A DNA stretch of 64,000 nucleotides from Galeopsis tetrahit. Taxonomy: Eukaryota; Streptophyta; Magnoliopsida; Lamiales; Lamiaceae. The translations under genes and the position numbers were made by a program. Below the pieces are notes generated by a model, which was not told the DNA's origin, searched no databases, and worked only from the letters and a program-made list of their open reading frames with translations. The stretch spans positions 75,398,670 to 75,462,669 of the forward strand of contig OY776128.1 in NCBI GenBank assembly GCA_963675135.1, written 5' to 3'. Of the stretch, positions 1 through 11,694 are shown in pieces; positions within the stretch are counted from its first letter, which is position 1, and each line of letters opens with the position of its first letter.

Positions 1-141
1 AAGAATTTTTGTGCAAATCGAGTAAAATCATTAAAATTAACTTATTGATCTACTAAAGAAATACTAGTATTACAGAAGAAAAAATAAAAAACGCCAATTT
101 TCGAAAATTAATTGGAGTCACCAATAATAATATTCCATACT

Positions 142-651
142 TCAAAAATCAAAATTTGGAGACATGATGATATTATCCTGATCATGGAAGAAAAATCCGG
201 AATCTTCTAGAGTGTACAAGTCGTCCCACGAATAATCATGTGGTAAGAATAACTCGTCGTAACTCGGTCCCAAACTCGGTAGCTCAACTAACTCAGCCAG
301 GTCATCGGAATGGGAGGCGGCGGCAGCGTGGTGGAGGTGGTCCATAGTGGCAGCCTTGGTGGCGGCAGCCTGGACGTCACGCGGAGAGCACGTGAGGGGG
401 CGGGGGAGAAGGTGTGAAATCTCGGGGAAGTTGAGAATGGAGGATGTGCCTTTGATGGCTAGGGCGGCGACGTCGTGGGCACGGGCGGCCATTTCGGCGG
501 TGGCGAAAGTTCCGAGCCAGATCCGAGACTTCTTTCGGGGCTCCCGGATTTCGGATACCCATTTTCCCCATGCCCGTTTTCTTACTCCTCTGTATACCGG
601 GTCCGGATCCTTACTACTCTTCTTTCTCTTTTTGCTGTTATCTTCTGCCAT
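142..651 (-). CDS. AP2/ERF transcription factor, DREB subfamily (A-4/TINY-like)
   Basis: Single-exon gene of 169 residues, read from the ATG at 651 to a stop at 142-144. One AP2/ERF DNA-binding domain spans about residues 20-77, with the YRGVRKRAWGKW start and the WLGTF, AARAHD and LNFPE landmarks. The valine after the second domain tryptophan and the glutamate in REP are the Val14/Glu19 pair that marks DREB proteins (DRE/CRT binding) rather than ERF proteins (GCC box). A basic stretch, KKRKK at residues 7-11, is a likely nuclear signal. The C-terminal half is acidic and aromatic (SWDDLYTLEDSGFFF), typical of an activation region. Short length, lack of introns and domain wording fit group A-4 (TINY/ERF034-044 relatives); this subgroup call is inference. 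It probably acts in the nucleus in stress or growth responses. No gene neighbour lies within 10 kb. Confidence 0.93.
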   Translation of the reverse strand: MAEDNSKKRKKSSKDPDPVYRGVRKRAWGKWVSEIREPRKKSRIWLGTFATAEMAARAHDVAALAIKGTSSILNFPEISHLLPRPLTCSPRDVQAAATKAATMDHLHHAAAASHSDDLAELVELPSLGPSYDELFLPHDYSWDDLYTLEDSGFFFHDQDNIIMSPNFDF

Positions 652-718
652 TAATATTGATAAATCAATTTTCTTGAAAGGGAGAGTAGATAGATGGCAA
701 AGTGAGGCTGAATACCTC

Positions 719-728
719 GTATTTATAT
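719..728 (-). promoter_or_regulatory. TATA box of the ERF gene
   Basis: On the minus strand this reads CATATAAATA, about 70 bases upstream of the ATG at 651. That spacing suits a short 5' leader, and no better TATA motif lies nearer. Confidence 0.5.
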
Positions 729-871
729 GTGTGTTTTGTGGTCATTATTAAAATTTTATTTAATCATGTCTTGTAGTAACTTTTTAGTTTTTACCACTTT
801 AGTCTTGTTTGCAAGTATCATGCAATGACCAAAATATTTGGAAAATATTATCCAACCTATTATATACATTA

Positions 872-1720
872 TGTTCGGTCAATAAGTCAACATTTATTTT
901 ATTGACCAGTCAACAATTCAACGAAAAATAGTCAAAGTCATCAATCCTAGTCAGCAAGGTCAAAAGACGAACAATCAATAAGAGGCGAGCAAGTAAAGTC
1001 ATCAAATAACGGTCAACAAGTCAAGAAAACCCACGTGAAAGCGAGTAAGAATTGTTATGCTCGGTGAGCAAGAGTAATTAAAGATGGGGACAAAATGGTA
1101 TATATATATATTGAAGAAAAGAAGATCGACAGAGATGAAGAATGGCGATCAGCGCCATCGGCGAAGAAGACATCTTGAAGACATAAGAATGCAGTTGTAA
1201 TGAGAAGATATCAAGTCCAGATGCTCGCCATGAGCCCAGATTAAAGCAACAACGACCAAACAACTATGGAATTTATCATTCGAGTATTGATAAGTCAAAG
1301 GCGGTGCAAGAACTATAATCGGCGCCGAGTATAACGTGGGATGAGACTTATAATGGCTGATTGTAGAAGCATTTAATGTAAAGTAGATGCATTAAATACA
1401 TGAAATGATCATATTAATGACAGTTGTATTTATATTAATAGATGGATTAATATTGATGCATGCAAATGTAACCTTACTATATAAAGCACTTTTGAGGCTT
1501 AATGAAATCATTACTAATCTCTCCTAAAAAAGTACAACACTCCTGCTTAGCTTCTCTCTCAAGCTTTCTTCAAATATTCCTCAAGAACAAACTCTAATTC
1601 TAATTCTAAAAGTTCATCAAGAACATCTTTGATCATCTTTCAATCCGTAAGAAACCACCCAAATATAAATGATATTGTTTGTTATCGATTGATCAATACA
1701 CTCCGACGTAAATCGTTACA
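872..1720 (+). repeat. LTR-like segment, possible old solo LTR
   Basis: The segment runs from TGTTCGGTCAATAAG to GTAAATCGTTACA, so it has TG...CA ends. A TATA motif (ACTATATAAAG at about 1478) is followed by a pyrimidine-rich leader, which is how promoter, R and U5 regions of plant LTRs look. The flanking 5-mers (CATTA and GCACT) do not match and no coding partner is present. It may equally be an orphan promoter. Apart from this, 730-1939 holds no gene. Confidence 0.3.
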
Positions 1721-2094
1721 GCACTACCTAATATGATAAAGTATTTTGAAAATATGAAAAAAAAATGAAAAATGTCGATAAATTTAAAAAAAATATAGAT
1801 TAATAAAGTATCATATATAATAACATTGTGTCATATATATATATATTATAAATTTATCACAGATGTAAAATTTTTTCAATTATTTTGTTAAATTTATCGA
1901 TATATTCATGGATATTCAGGGCCGATCGAACCTACTTATGGCCACGGATAAATGCCCCCCATTTATTATGTGTTCACCCAAAATATGAGTTCGCCCCCTA
2001 TGAAATACCAAATATAACCTTTTCCCCTTCACCCACAATTAATATACAATACAAAATGTTTTGAATTCACCCACAATTAAAAAAACCCCTCTTG

Positions 2095-2205
2095 AAGCGA
2101 AATCGTGCAATTTTCGCTGTCTGCGTCGACCGTCGCCGCTTGCAGCTCCACCACCGTGTCGTCCGCCGCCTACAGTCCCAACTCCTTGCTCTTCCATGGA
2201 CAAAG
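2095..2205 (+). other. GC-rich patch, possible captured gene fragment
   Basis: This is an island of GC-rich, codon-like sequence (ending ...CCATGGACAAAG, then GTAAG) inside an AT-rich transposon. Mutator-like elements often capture exon pieces (Pack-MULEs). The source gene is not recognisable. Confidence 0.35.
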
Positions 2206-2429
2206 GTAAGTTAGAGTTTATAATAGTTTTTTTCAAATTTCTACATTCTAAAATTTGATTTTCATATATAGATTAGTTAAGTTTTTGTTGTTTAATAGTT
2301 GTTATTCGAAATGATTTAGACTTTTAGTTGTTGAAGAAACTTGGTTTTTGCACAAAATGGGGGCATTAGGAGACGAAACGTCGAAAATGGATTTTTCTGT
2401 TCCTTCTCGAGTCTGGTTCGTCGGGTTAG

Positions 2430-2650
2430 GTGACAAAACTCGGCCAAGACTTCCACATTTTTGCATAAAACTCGGTGACAAACTTCCACATTGTTGCACA
2501 AAACTCGGTGACAAACTTCAACATTTTTATACAAAACTCGATGACAAACTTCCACATTTTCACACAAAACTCGGTGACAAACTTCCACATTTTTGCACAA
2601 AACTCGGTGATAAATTTCCACATTTTTGCACAAAACTCGGTGACAAACTC
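2430..2650. repeat. 33-bp tandem repeat, about seven copies
   Basis: The unit is roughly ACTCGGTGACAAACTTCCAC followed by ATTTTTGCACAAA. Because 33 is a multiple of three, the block stays open in several frames on both strands. On the plus strand it would give LGDKLPHFCTK repeats (within 2348-2824) and on the minus strand VCHRVLCKNVE repeats. Copies differ by scattered substitutions. I treat the open frames as a by-product of the period rather than as protein genes. Confidence 0.85.
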
Positions 2651-3749
2651 TCTCATTCGCAGATTTGCCATGCTCATCTTCATCATATTATTCCTCTATG
2701 TAATTTTCAATACCATCAACCAACCTCTGTTAAACAAAAACAAAATAAAAATCTTAATTTGCTATTGTTTGAAAAAAAATTCAGAAAAGTGAGACATAAT
2801 GTGAAACTATTTTCCGAAAATTGAGACATAGTGTGGAACTATTGTTCGAAAATTGACACATAATTTGAAAGTTTTTTTCGACAATTTAGACATTATGTGG
2901 AAGTGTTTTTCGAAATTTGAGACATTATGTGCAAAAAAATTTCAAAAATTGAGAAAACTCGTGAAACCTTTCGTTGTCTAAAGAGCTTAAAACTCGGTAG
3001 GGTTGGCCGAGTTATAGTGAAATTCTCGGTGAACCAGTATTGAGTTTTGAAAAAAGCGATTTTTTGAAAGAAAAAAAATGAAAACGAAATGTATGTAACG
3101 AACACTTCGTTTTTCAACCATTAGTATCAAGTTTCTTCAAGTTGGCTTCATAGATTAATATTAAAAGGTTTCAATTTTTACTTTTTTTACATGAAGGGAC
3201 GATAGTTTTGGGAGGAAGTGAGGATTTCAAAGCCTTTTTTGTTTAAAGTGGGGTGAACTCAACACCTATAGAGTAGAATGGTCATTTTACCCATTAGTTT
3301 AAAAACTAAATTGAAGTGGAGGGTGAACACATAATAAATGGGGGGTCATTTATCCGTGGCCCCTACTTATTGTTCAAGGGGGCCTGCCCCGGCCCCAACC
3401 CTATCTAATAATTTAAAAAAATTAGGGAAATTCTCAAATGCACCATTTGCACCAAAACAGGTTTGGTGCACATGCTTTTGTCCTTATCCTTCCACCCTAA
3501 TTTATTATCCTTTTTTCTCTACTTATGGTTATAATTCTTTTTTTTTTTCTATTTATTAATTAATTAATTTATAATCCATTACTTTATTAATTAATTAATT
3601 AATTTACCATTATTAATTAATTATTGTTCTCATTTTTATCGACCAATATTTACAATTATTAATTAATTTACAATTCTCATCACTTAATTAATTAATTTAC
3701 AATTCTCATAAGCATGAGGTGTTCAAATCTTTTCAAACTTGTTTTTTTT

Positions 3750-5515
3750 TTTCGTTACTCACTTCCACTTTTCAATAATTACTCACTTTTCAATAATAAT
3801 AGTCCCTACTTTTCATTAATAAAATTTCCACTTTTCACTAATAACAGTTACCACTATTCAATAACAAAATTTCCACTTTTCACTAATAATAATTACCACT
3901 TTTCAGTAACAAAATTACCACTTTTCACTAATAATAGCTACCACTTTTCAGTAACAAAATTTCCACTTTTCAATAATAATAGTTACCACTTTTCAGTAAC
4001 AAAATTTCCACTTTTCAATAATAAGAATTACACTTTTCAGTTAAAATATCTACCACTTTTCAATAATAAAAATTACATTTTTCAGTTAAAATATCTACCA
4101 CTTTTCAGTAACAAAATTTCCACTTTTCAATAATAAGAATTACACTTTTCAGTTAAAATATGTACCACTTTTCAATAATAAGAATTACACTTTTCAGTTA
4201 AAATATGTACCACTTTTCAATAATAAGAATTACATTTTTCAGTTAAAATATGTACCACTTTTCAATAATAAAAATTACATTTTAAGTTAAAATATCTACC
4301 ACTTTTCAGTAACAAAATTTCCACTTTTCAATAATAAGAAGGGTTAATTGCAAAAAAAATCACGACCTTTATAGTATTTATCAATTACAACATATTCTTT
4401 TTTTCTTTGCAATTCGATACACCACCTTTTTAAGTTTTGCAATTTGATGCATGTGTTTATTTTTCGGCAACACATGAATGATGTATATACCGAAGCCACA
4501 TTAAAGTTCTACACAAATGCCAACGTAAATATCATGATTGATCAATAAAATATTTTTTTTATTTTATTTTTTATATTTTAAAAACGTTTTTAAATAAAAA
4601 CAATACGAAAAATATCACATTTTTATTTTTTGTGGACGGTGATTTGAAGGACGCGGTCTTATACTTTTGAGTTTTGGGGGAAAGTGATAATAATTAAATT
4701 GGTTTATGATTTATTTAAAAAAATAGTACTATTGTTTTTAGTTTTAAAATGATTTTTTAGTATTCTTTTTAGTGAAGAACGTTTTAATTTTATTTTTTTT
4801 TAATTATTCATCATTTGTGACATTTATGTGACATTTCGGCAACTCTGACAATCAAATTATGATTTAATTGTTGTGAGAAAATTGACATATGCATTGAATT
4901 GCAAAAATTGAAAAGGTGGTGTATCAAATTGCAAAGAAAAAAAAGATATGTTGTAATTGATAAAAACTGTAAAGGTCGTGGTTTTTTTTGCAATTAACCC
5001 TAATAAGAATTACACTTTTCAGTTAAAATATCTACCACTTTTCAATAATAAGAATTACACTTTTCAGTTAAAATATCTACCACTTTTCAATAATAAGAAT
5101 TACACTTTTCAGTTAAAATATCTATCACTTTTCAATAATAAAAATTACATTTTTAAGTTAAAATATCTACCACTTTTCAATAATAAGAATTACACTTTTC
5201 AGTTAAAATATCTACCACTTTTCAATAATAAGAATTACACTTTTCAGTTAAAATATCTATCACTTTTCAATAATAAAAATTACATTTTTAAGTTAAAATA
5301 TCTACCACTTTTCAATAATAAGAATTACACTTTTTAGTTCAAATATCTACCACTTTTCAATAATAAGAATTACACTTTTCAGTTCAACTATCTACCACTT
5401 TCAATAATAAAAACTACATTTTTCAGTTAAAATATCTACCACTTTTCAATAATAATAATTACATTTTTCAATAACAAAATCTACCACTTTTCAATAATAA
5501 GAATAACATTTTTTC
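3750..5515 (+). repeat. 45-bp tandem repeat array, forward arm
   Basis: The unit is close to ACCACTTTTCAATAATAAGA + ATTACACTTTTCAGTTAAAA + TATCT, itself two half-units built on ACTTTTCA. Early copies are more diverged and shorter; copies after 5001 are nearly identical. Open frames here (3714-4133, 4957-5337) only reflect the period of 45. The array is interrupted at 4341-5000. Confidence 0.85.
4341..5000. mobile_element. Nested Mutator-like MITE, GGGTTAATTGC family, copy 1
   Basis: This 660-bp element has about 115-bp terminal inverted repeats starting GGGTTAATTGCAAAAAAAA. It is flanked by a perfect 9-bp duplication, TAATAAGAA, at 4332-4340 and 5001-5009. The duplicated bases are themselves part of the 45-bp satellite, which proves insertion into element A after the array existed. 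The interior is non-coding. Confidence 0.93.
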
Positions 5516-5734
5516 AATCTTAATAATAATTTTAACGGTACAATTTATAATTAAATATACTCGTTTTAATTAATTAAGTTAACAATGATAACAATAAGCA
5601 AAATAAAAATGAAAATTATAGATTAATTAATAATTGTAAATTGATTAATTAAGTGATGAGAATTGTAAGTTAATTAATAATTGTAAATATTGATCGATAA
5701 AAATGAGAACTGTAATTAATTAATTAATTAAGTA

Positions 5735-6290
5735 ATGAAAAGTGGTAGATTTTGTTATTGAAAAATGTAATTATTATTATTGAAAAGTGGTATACGGAGT
5801 ATATTTTAAATGAAAAATGTAGTTTTTATTATTGAAAGTGGTAGATATTTTAACTGAAAAGTGTAATTCTTATTATTGAAAAGTGGTAGATATTTGAACT
5901 GAAAAGTGTAATTCTTATTATTAAAAAGTGGTAGATATTTTAACTTAAAAATGTAATTTTTATTATTGAAAAGTGATAGATATTTTAACTGAAAAGTGTA
6001 ATTCTTATTATTGAAAAGTGGAAATTTTGTTACTGAAAAGCGGTAGATATTTTAACTGAAAAATGTAAATTTTATTATTGAAAAGTGGTAGATATTTTAA
6101 CTGAAAAGTGTAATTCTTATTATTGAAAAGTGGAAATTTTATTACTAAAAAGTGGTAATTATTATTATTGAAAAGTGGAAATTTTGTTACTGAAGTGGTA
6201 GCTATTATTAGTGAAAAGTGATAATTTTGTTACTGAAAAGTGGTAATTTTTATTAATGAAAGGTGAAAATTTTATTAATGAAAAGTAGAA
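5735..6290 (-). repeat. 45-bp tandem repeat array, inverted arm
   Basis: The same unit is read on the opposite strand (GAAAAGTGGTAGATATTTTA and so on). Together with the forward array it makes a palindrome of more than 2 kb around the spacer at 5516-5734. The spacer itself contains inverted matches to 3600-3712. Confidence 0.85.
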
Positions 6291-6494
6291 ACGAAAAAAA
6301 AAAAGGAAAAAAAAATTATTAATGAAAAGTAGAAACGAAGAAAAAAAAACGTGAAAAAAAAAAACGAAAAAAAAAAATGAAAAAGAAAAAAAAAATGAAA
6401 AGTAGAAACGAAGAAAAACAAATTATTAAAGAAAAGTAGAAACGAAGAAAAAAAAACGTGAAAAAAAAAAGAAAAAAAATGAAAAGTAGAAACG

Positions 6495-6562
6495 AAGAAA
6501 TTGGAAGGATTTGAATCTGTGACCTCATGCTTATGAAGTGTATCTATAACCACTAGAACATT
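6495..6562 (-). other. tRNA-like remnant in element A
   Basis: The minus strand reads TTCTAGTGGTTATAG, then a CTTCATAAG anticodon-loop-like segment, then GATTCAAATCC, resembling box A, an anticodon CAT and box B of a tRNA. The acceptor stem is not complete, so it is not a working gene. A homologous remnant sits at the same place in element B. Confidence 0.45.
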
Positions 6563-6737
6563 CATTACTTAGTTATATTTATTTGCCTTTATAAATATAA
6601 ATAGATATATGATTGACCTGTGCATTAGTGTGCACGTGCACACTGTGCACAGGAGACCAACTCAAAAAATTATTAGGTAGTGGATTTATGGTAAAAATTG
6701 TCTCAATTTTTTTTTATTGCACTTTTGGTAATATATA

Positions 6738-6967
6738 CTCCTTCTGTCCACCAAAATGTGCTCACTTTTTTTTATATATATTTTTAAAAAAATCATATTT
6801 TAATTATAAAGAATATATTTAGAATAATGAGTAAATAATATATTTGGTAGATACTCAATCTTGTTAGTAAAGTAAAAAAAATATTAAAAAGTGAACTATT
6901 TAAATAGAATAAGCATATATTTTGTGAAAAAAAAAAGAAATGAACACACTTTTGGTGGACGGGGGAG
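6738..6967. mobile_element. Stowaway-type MITE, subfamily 1
   Basis: This 230-bp element has inverted ends CTCCTTCTGTCCACCAAAA / TTTTGGTGGACGGGGGAG with TA on each side. It is close in sequence to the copy at 60920. Confidence 0.8.
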
Positions 6968-6969
6968 TA

Positions 6970-8691
6970 TATAAAAATGATTATAATGTAAGCATTCTAG
7001 TGGTAAAATTGATTTCAAAAGAATTATATTTTACATGCTCAAAATTATTATTGATAAAAAAATGGTGAACATCACTCTCCAAACCTCAATTTCTGGGTCC
7101 GTACTTGTGGATATTTTCACAAATTTAAGATTTCGATATGTCCACCGATATACTCAATCTTGGTATCAAGTGCTCTGTGCACCCACTTGTCTTTTGTTAA
7201 ACGTCATTATTAATTATTTTTCACCGAAAAATATTAGTTGTACATTTATCTGATTTGAGGCCAACTCATTTTGAAATGGCTCTACTATGTTTCAATTCAG
7301 TCGTATATGTCAAACTATATCAATGTGGTTTCAAATCACCGAAAAAAACACTAAAACAACATTGTTTTAGTATTTTTTGGTGTTTCGAGATTAAATCGAT
7401 CGATTTGAAAATACGTGGGACTAAATTGACAAAGTGAAATTTTTTTAAGACTATTTTGAATTTGGCAAAATATTATAGGACCGATTTGATTGTGCGTGTG
7501 AAAAAAAGAAAATGAAAGAAAATATTGTACTAGTAGTGATAAATGTGGTGGTCCCTCAATTTTATTTTATGGACCTTCGTTTTACTGCTGCCGACCGAGG
7601 GTTTTAACTTTTAATTACCGGTAGTAAAATGTTAACCGAAAAAAACACAAGGCATTCAATGCATGCAGGTAAAAAAACTGTAGCTATAGCTATAAGATAC
7701 TTCCTCCATAACATCAGTTTTTTTATTTATTTCACACCTTACTTTTCGTTGTTTTATAATAAGTTGAAAATTAATTTGAAAAGAGAAGGAGAAAGTATGA
7801 TTTATGGATAGGTTTAATTTGAGAAGGAGAAAGTACTCTCTCGTCTCCCAAAAATTTTCATACTTTTTTTTTTTTTTTGTTCCCAAAAAGTTTGCATAGT
7901 CCCAAAATAGAAATAATCATCACAATCATGTAATTATTTTTAGAATTCACCATACACTCAATCCACCTACTTTATTTACTTTATATATGAAAGTTTACAA
8001 AATTAACCCTCAACAATCTCATCATTACACTTTTTTTTTTAAATCATGTGCTCAAAATTTCCCACAAACTTTGATTTATGGATTGGTACCATAATATATA
8101 TCCAGAGTAAATTAATTTTGAGCAAGGACGAGCCTCTGCACCCCTGCAGACCTGAATCACTACCAGTACCGCTGATCATCTAATTTGCCTTACATCAAGT
8201 ACATATATCATATTCCCATTATGGACTTATACCTAATTTTTTATTAAACTAATCATGAGATTTCGTGTTATGAAAATGAGATTATATAGTAAAACTGACT
8301 ATCACACCTAATAAGTTCATGAATTTTTAGTATTTAACGTATGCAATATTGTACGAATATAAAATTGGTGTAACCATTTTTTTTAGTATAAGTGGATGTG
8401 TATTTCTTTTCATTACGATATTCCATGGCAGTTTTATTTCCACGTTGGGTTTTTTTTCCCAAGTCCTTTTCATTGTGTAGGACAATTTTCCGTGTTGTTG
8501 GGTAGAATTGAAGTGTTAAGTCATGTGGTAGTAGTACTATAATAACTATTACGCACTCTCCATTAAATTCAGTGGCAATTGAATTTAGTATTTTCCCATC
8601 AAATTAGAAGATATCCAGCTAATGCCATCCCAACATCCGTATATGTATAGGGCCCATTCCAATTGTCCTTTTTCTTTAAACACTAAGTACC
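6970..8691. other. Intergenic, no gene seen
   Basis: AT-rich non-coding DNA. It contains a perfect-looking hairpin (about 7337-7382, arms CACCGAAAAAAACACTAAAA) and a half-preserved CTCTCTCGTCTCCCAAAA MITE-like end at 7833. No open frame here has recognisable content. Confidence 0.5.
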
Positions 8692-9121
8692 GGGGGTGTT
8701 TATTTTGGGCTTTGGGTGGTTTTAAAAACCGAATTTTTGAAATCCTGATTTTTGAAATCCCGATAAATAGTAATATGAGTGTTTCTTTTGGGGTTGGAAT
8801 AGTGAAGGATTTAACTTTATCTCAAATCAAGTTGTAAGATTGAATGAGTTTGTATTATTATATTATTATTTGGTGAAATTATAATGATTAGTTGATTGTG
8901 TAATGATTAAATGTATTATAGTATTATAGTATTACGGAGTATTATATTATTGTTAATAAAGAATATAATGATTGAAGTAATATTATATAGATATAAGTTA
9001 TAACTTTATTTCAAATCAATATGTTTGATAGGGGTGGTTTTGAGTGGATTTTGAAAACCGGTTTTTAAATCCCGAAGTAAAACGGGTTTTGGATCTTGAA
9101 ATCCAAAACCTGATTTTTAAA
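8692..9121. repeat. GGGGGTGTTT-type repeat, copy 1
   Basis: It starts GGGGGTGTTTATTTTGGGC and ends near CCTGATTTTTAAA. The same sequence in reverse orientation flanks the copia element (51241-51510 and 60320-60460), which defines it as a dispersed element of about 430 bp. Terminal repeats and target duplication are unclear, so the superfamily is not assigned. Confidence 0.6.
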
Positions 9122-11034
9122 GTCTACTGTATTATTTATATGAGATGAATTGTCACTAAACCGATGGAATTGCCTTGGAACGGTAACAGTGTGTTTATTG
9201 ATTCGATTTTGGTTCCACTATGTCAAAAACTGGAACCGTTGGTACAGAACCATCGATTTGCCGGTTCAAACTAGTGGTTCCATTTTTAAAAAATAAATTC
9301 AAACAGTAATATTTCTGGATGGACGATCGAGATCAATTAAAAAACTAGTCGTTCGAATGTAGAAATTGGTGGTTCTAACTCCAAACCGTTGGTTCGAAAT
9401 GGAACCAACAGTTTGGAGGTTGGAACCACAGGTTCCTGCTGTTTTTTAATTCAATATATTTTATTACAAAAAAATATCGATTGAACAACTGGATTTCAGA
9501 ATGGAAACCTTTAGAATAGTAACCGACTAGCTTATTTTCACAGTTCAGTTTCGATTTCAATTCCAGTTCAATTGTGAGCAACGGTGCTAAGGAGGAGTAT
9601 AGTTTTAACTTTACTTATACATATATTGTCCACTTGCATGTACATTGGATTTTTTTTTTTATATTTTTTTGACTCTGTACCCAGTTTTACTTTACTAAGT
9701 TTTACCTTTCGGGGAAACAAATAATTAATATGGTGCAAAAAAAAAAAAAAAAAAGTGAAAGTGCAAGGTAAGGGTAAAAATTTAGGAAATGAAAAAAAAG
9801 TATGAGGCAAAAATGGAGAAAATGAAGACTACATTAGTCAAAAGAAATTGAAAGTTGGTTGGACAAAAATATTGAAAATACTGAATTATATGGGAAGATA
9901 GTATTATATAAACACGTTTTTAAGTTGACAAATGACAATGACGTTAAAGGAATATGCCGCATTAAAACTTAAGGGTATGTGAACCACACAAAATTAGAAA
10001 GAAAAACACAAAAACGTGCAGTGGTGGAAGCATAGGTAGGTGTTAATGTGTTTTATTTATGTGAAACTTATAAATTAAAATCAAACTACCCATTTATATT
10101 TATATTTATATTTATGTTGACGAGCTTATTAAATCAACTTAAACATAAAAAAAATCGAGTCGAGTCACGGCTTAATTTGATTACATCTCTAAATTTAACC
10201 AATAATATTAAGAAAATTTATTGAAATTGATCATGAAACAGTGGCCCACAAGCCACACCTCAATCGTATATATATAGTAGCTGTCTAAATTTGATTCTTG
10301 TTGCTGACTATTGAATGTAGTTTTTAATTGAAGAAAATAAATGGAAGAAGGATATAAAACAATTAAATTCTGATATTATTTTTATAATTTCAAAACAATC
10401 ATTTAATACTTATGATGGCATCATCATTTCCTTTTTTTCTTTTCCAATTTGACAAACAAGACTTATATATCACGTATATTGTTACAGAATTTTTGACTCT
10501 CACTGTGCTTTGAATTGTTTTCGTTCTTAAGACTTTCGAATTTTATGTATAAAACCGTTCCCTTTAAAAATAATTGGGAGTGCATGGAATGGGCAATAGT
10601 TAATGGTGATGTTACATTTAACCTCATCCATCAATCATTGAAATAGTGAATTCATTAGCTGTTCTTCCAGCTTCCAAGTAATTATTTAGTAATATTTGTT
10701 GTTGTGATATTTATTATTTTATTTGTTACCATGATATTATAGGGAGGAGCCGGGCCCATTTCAATATAATGATTGGGCCCATCCATTCTTCAGCCCATAC
10801 ATCGTCTCCTCTATTTTGCTCTGTACCAAATATTATTATTCTTAAAAACAAAAAAATATATTATTATTATCCTTTTGATCTTAAATTTTATTTCAAATTA
10901 CATATCACGAGCTTAAAATTATAGAGGGAAAATTTTAAAAATATAACTTATTTTTGCCACTAATTGTAAAACAAAAGAAACAAAATTGATAAAAAAATAC
11001 CCCCATTTTGCCTGTAAATTTGTCCAAAATCATA
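9122..11034. other. Intergenic, no gene seen
   Basis: Non-coding. 9180-9560 is full of GGTTCC/GGAACC phrases of unknown origin. 10740-10800 carries several GGGCCCA or GCCCA motifs, which resemble TCP site II promoter elements, but I find no gene next to them. Confidence 0.45.
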
Positions 11035-11304
11035 CTCCCTCCGTCCCACAAGTGTTTGCACTACAAGATTGACACACTTTTTAAGAAAAAAGTGTAATGA
11101 GTGGAGTGTTGAGGGGTAATTTTGTAAAGTTATATGGATAAAGTAAAAAGGTGATTAGAAAGAGAGTAAAAGTAATGACATTTTGTGTAAATATGTGAAT
11201 ATTGTGAGGGTGGAGTTTATGAGAGAGTTTCTTTTATAGTTGTGCAAACAATTGTGGAACGGACAAATAAAGTAAGTGTGCAAACAATTATGGGACGGAG
11301 GGAG
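11035..11304. mobile_element. Stowaway-type MITE, subfamily 2
   Basis: This 270-bp element has ends CTCCCTCCGTCCCACAA / TTATGGGACGGAGGGAG flanked by TA. It lies about 390 bp past the hydrolase stop codon and resembles the copy at 63350. Confidence 0.85.
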
Positions 11305-11694
11305 TATTTTTTTTGCAACAATTAAAAATTCCGATTTCCAAAGTACAATTAAGATAAATCTTGTTTTTACCAATTTTCGAAAACTATAACTCTATGACTG
11401 AGCACAAATTTTAAGAAAAAATAGATAACTAAAAGTATTGTAGGGTATAAGTAAAGTGATTTTTTAAAAAATAAGCATACTTTTAGTAGACATGCAACTA
11501 AGAAAAGAAAAGTGGATATACAACTAAGGAAAGTGAAAGTGAACATACTTAAATACTGGAGTACTAATTAAACTAATTCTTAAATTAGCAATTTTTTTTT
11601 ATAAAAAAGTGTACATTACAGTGAGATTACAAATACTTAATCAGAAATTGTCAGTAGTTGGCAAGATAACAAAGCTTTGATAAAATATTAAGCT

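Larger units (their letters stand above)
1940..3361. mobile_element. Non-autonomous Mutator-like element with 33-bp internal tandem repeats
   Basis: The ends are inverted copies beginning GGCCACGGATAAATG and match for about 41 bases with a single one-base gap. They are flanked by a perfect 9-bp duplication, CCTACTTAT, at 1931-1939 and 3362-3370; 9-bp duplications are the hallmark of Mutator-like elements. The 1422-bp body encodes no transposase. It contains a GC-rich patch (2095-2205) ending at a splice-donor-like GGTAAG and a block of 33-bp tandem repeats (about 2430-2650). Confidence 0.9.
3425..6663. mobile_element. Mutator-like element A: palindromic, filled with AAAAGTG-type satellite
   Basis: The left end is GGGAAATTCTCAAATGCACC and the right end is GGAGACCAACTC. 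A perfect 9-bp duplication, AAAAAATTA, flanks it at 3416-3424 and 6664-6672. The interior is an AT-rich linker, a forward 45-bp repeat array (about 3750-4340 and 5001-5515), a TTAATTAA-rich spacer, the same array inverted (about 5735-6290), a purine-rich tract, and a tRNA-like remnant near the right end. It is interrupted at 4341-5000 by a second transposon. No transposase is encoded. It shares both ends with the elements at 25643 and 46960. Confidence 0.85.

Noticed and set aside
872..1720. A confident solo LTR
   Set aside because: The ends are TG...CA, but no target duplication matches and no partner was found, so it is listed only at low confidence.
2302..2824. Overlapping cysteine-bearing repeat proteins on both strands
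   Set aside because: They arise from the 33-bp tandem repeat inside a transposon. Both strands being open equally argues against selection for either.
3714..5337. Open frames encoding NYTFQLKYLPLFNNK-type repeats
   Set aside because: The frames follow from a 45-bp tandem repeat with no stop in that phase. There is no start context, no domain and no codon bias, and the nested MITE interrupts them.
6275..6565. Phenylalanine-rich minus-strand frame
   Set aside because: It is only the translation of a purine-rich, low-complexity tract (GAAACGAAGAAAAAAAA).
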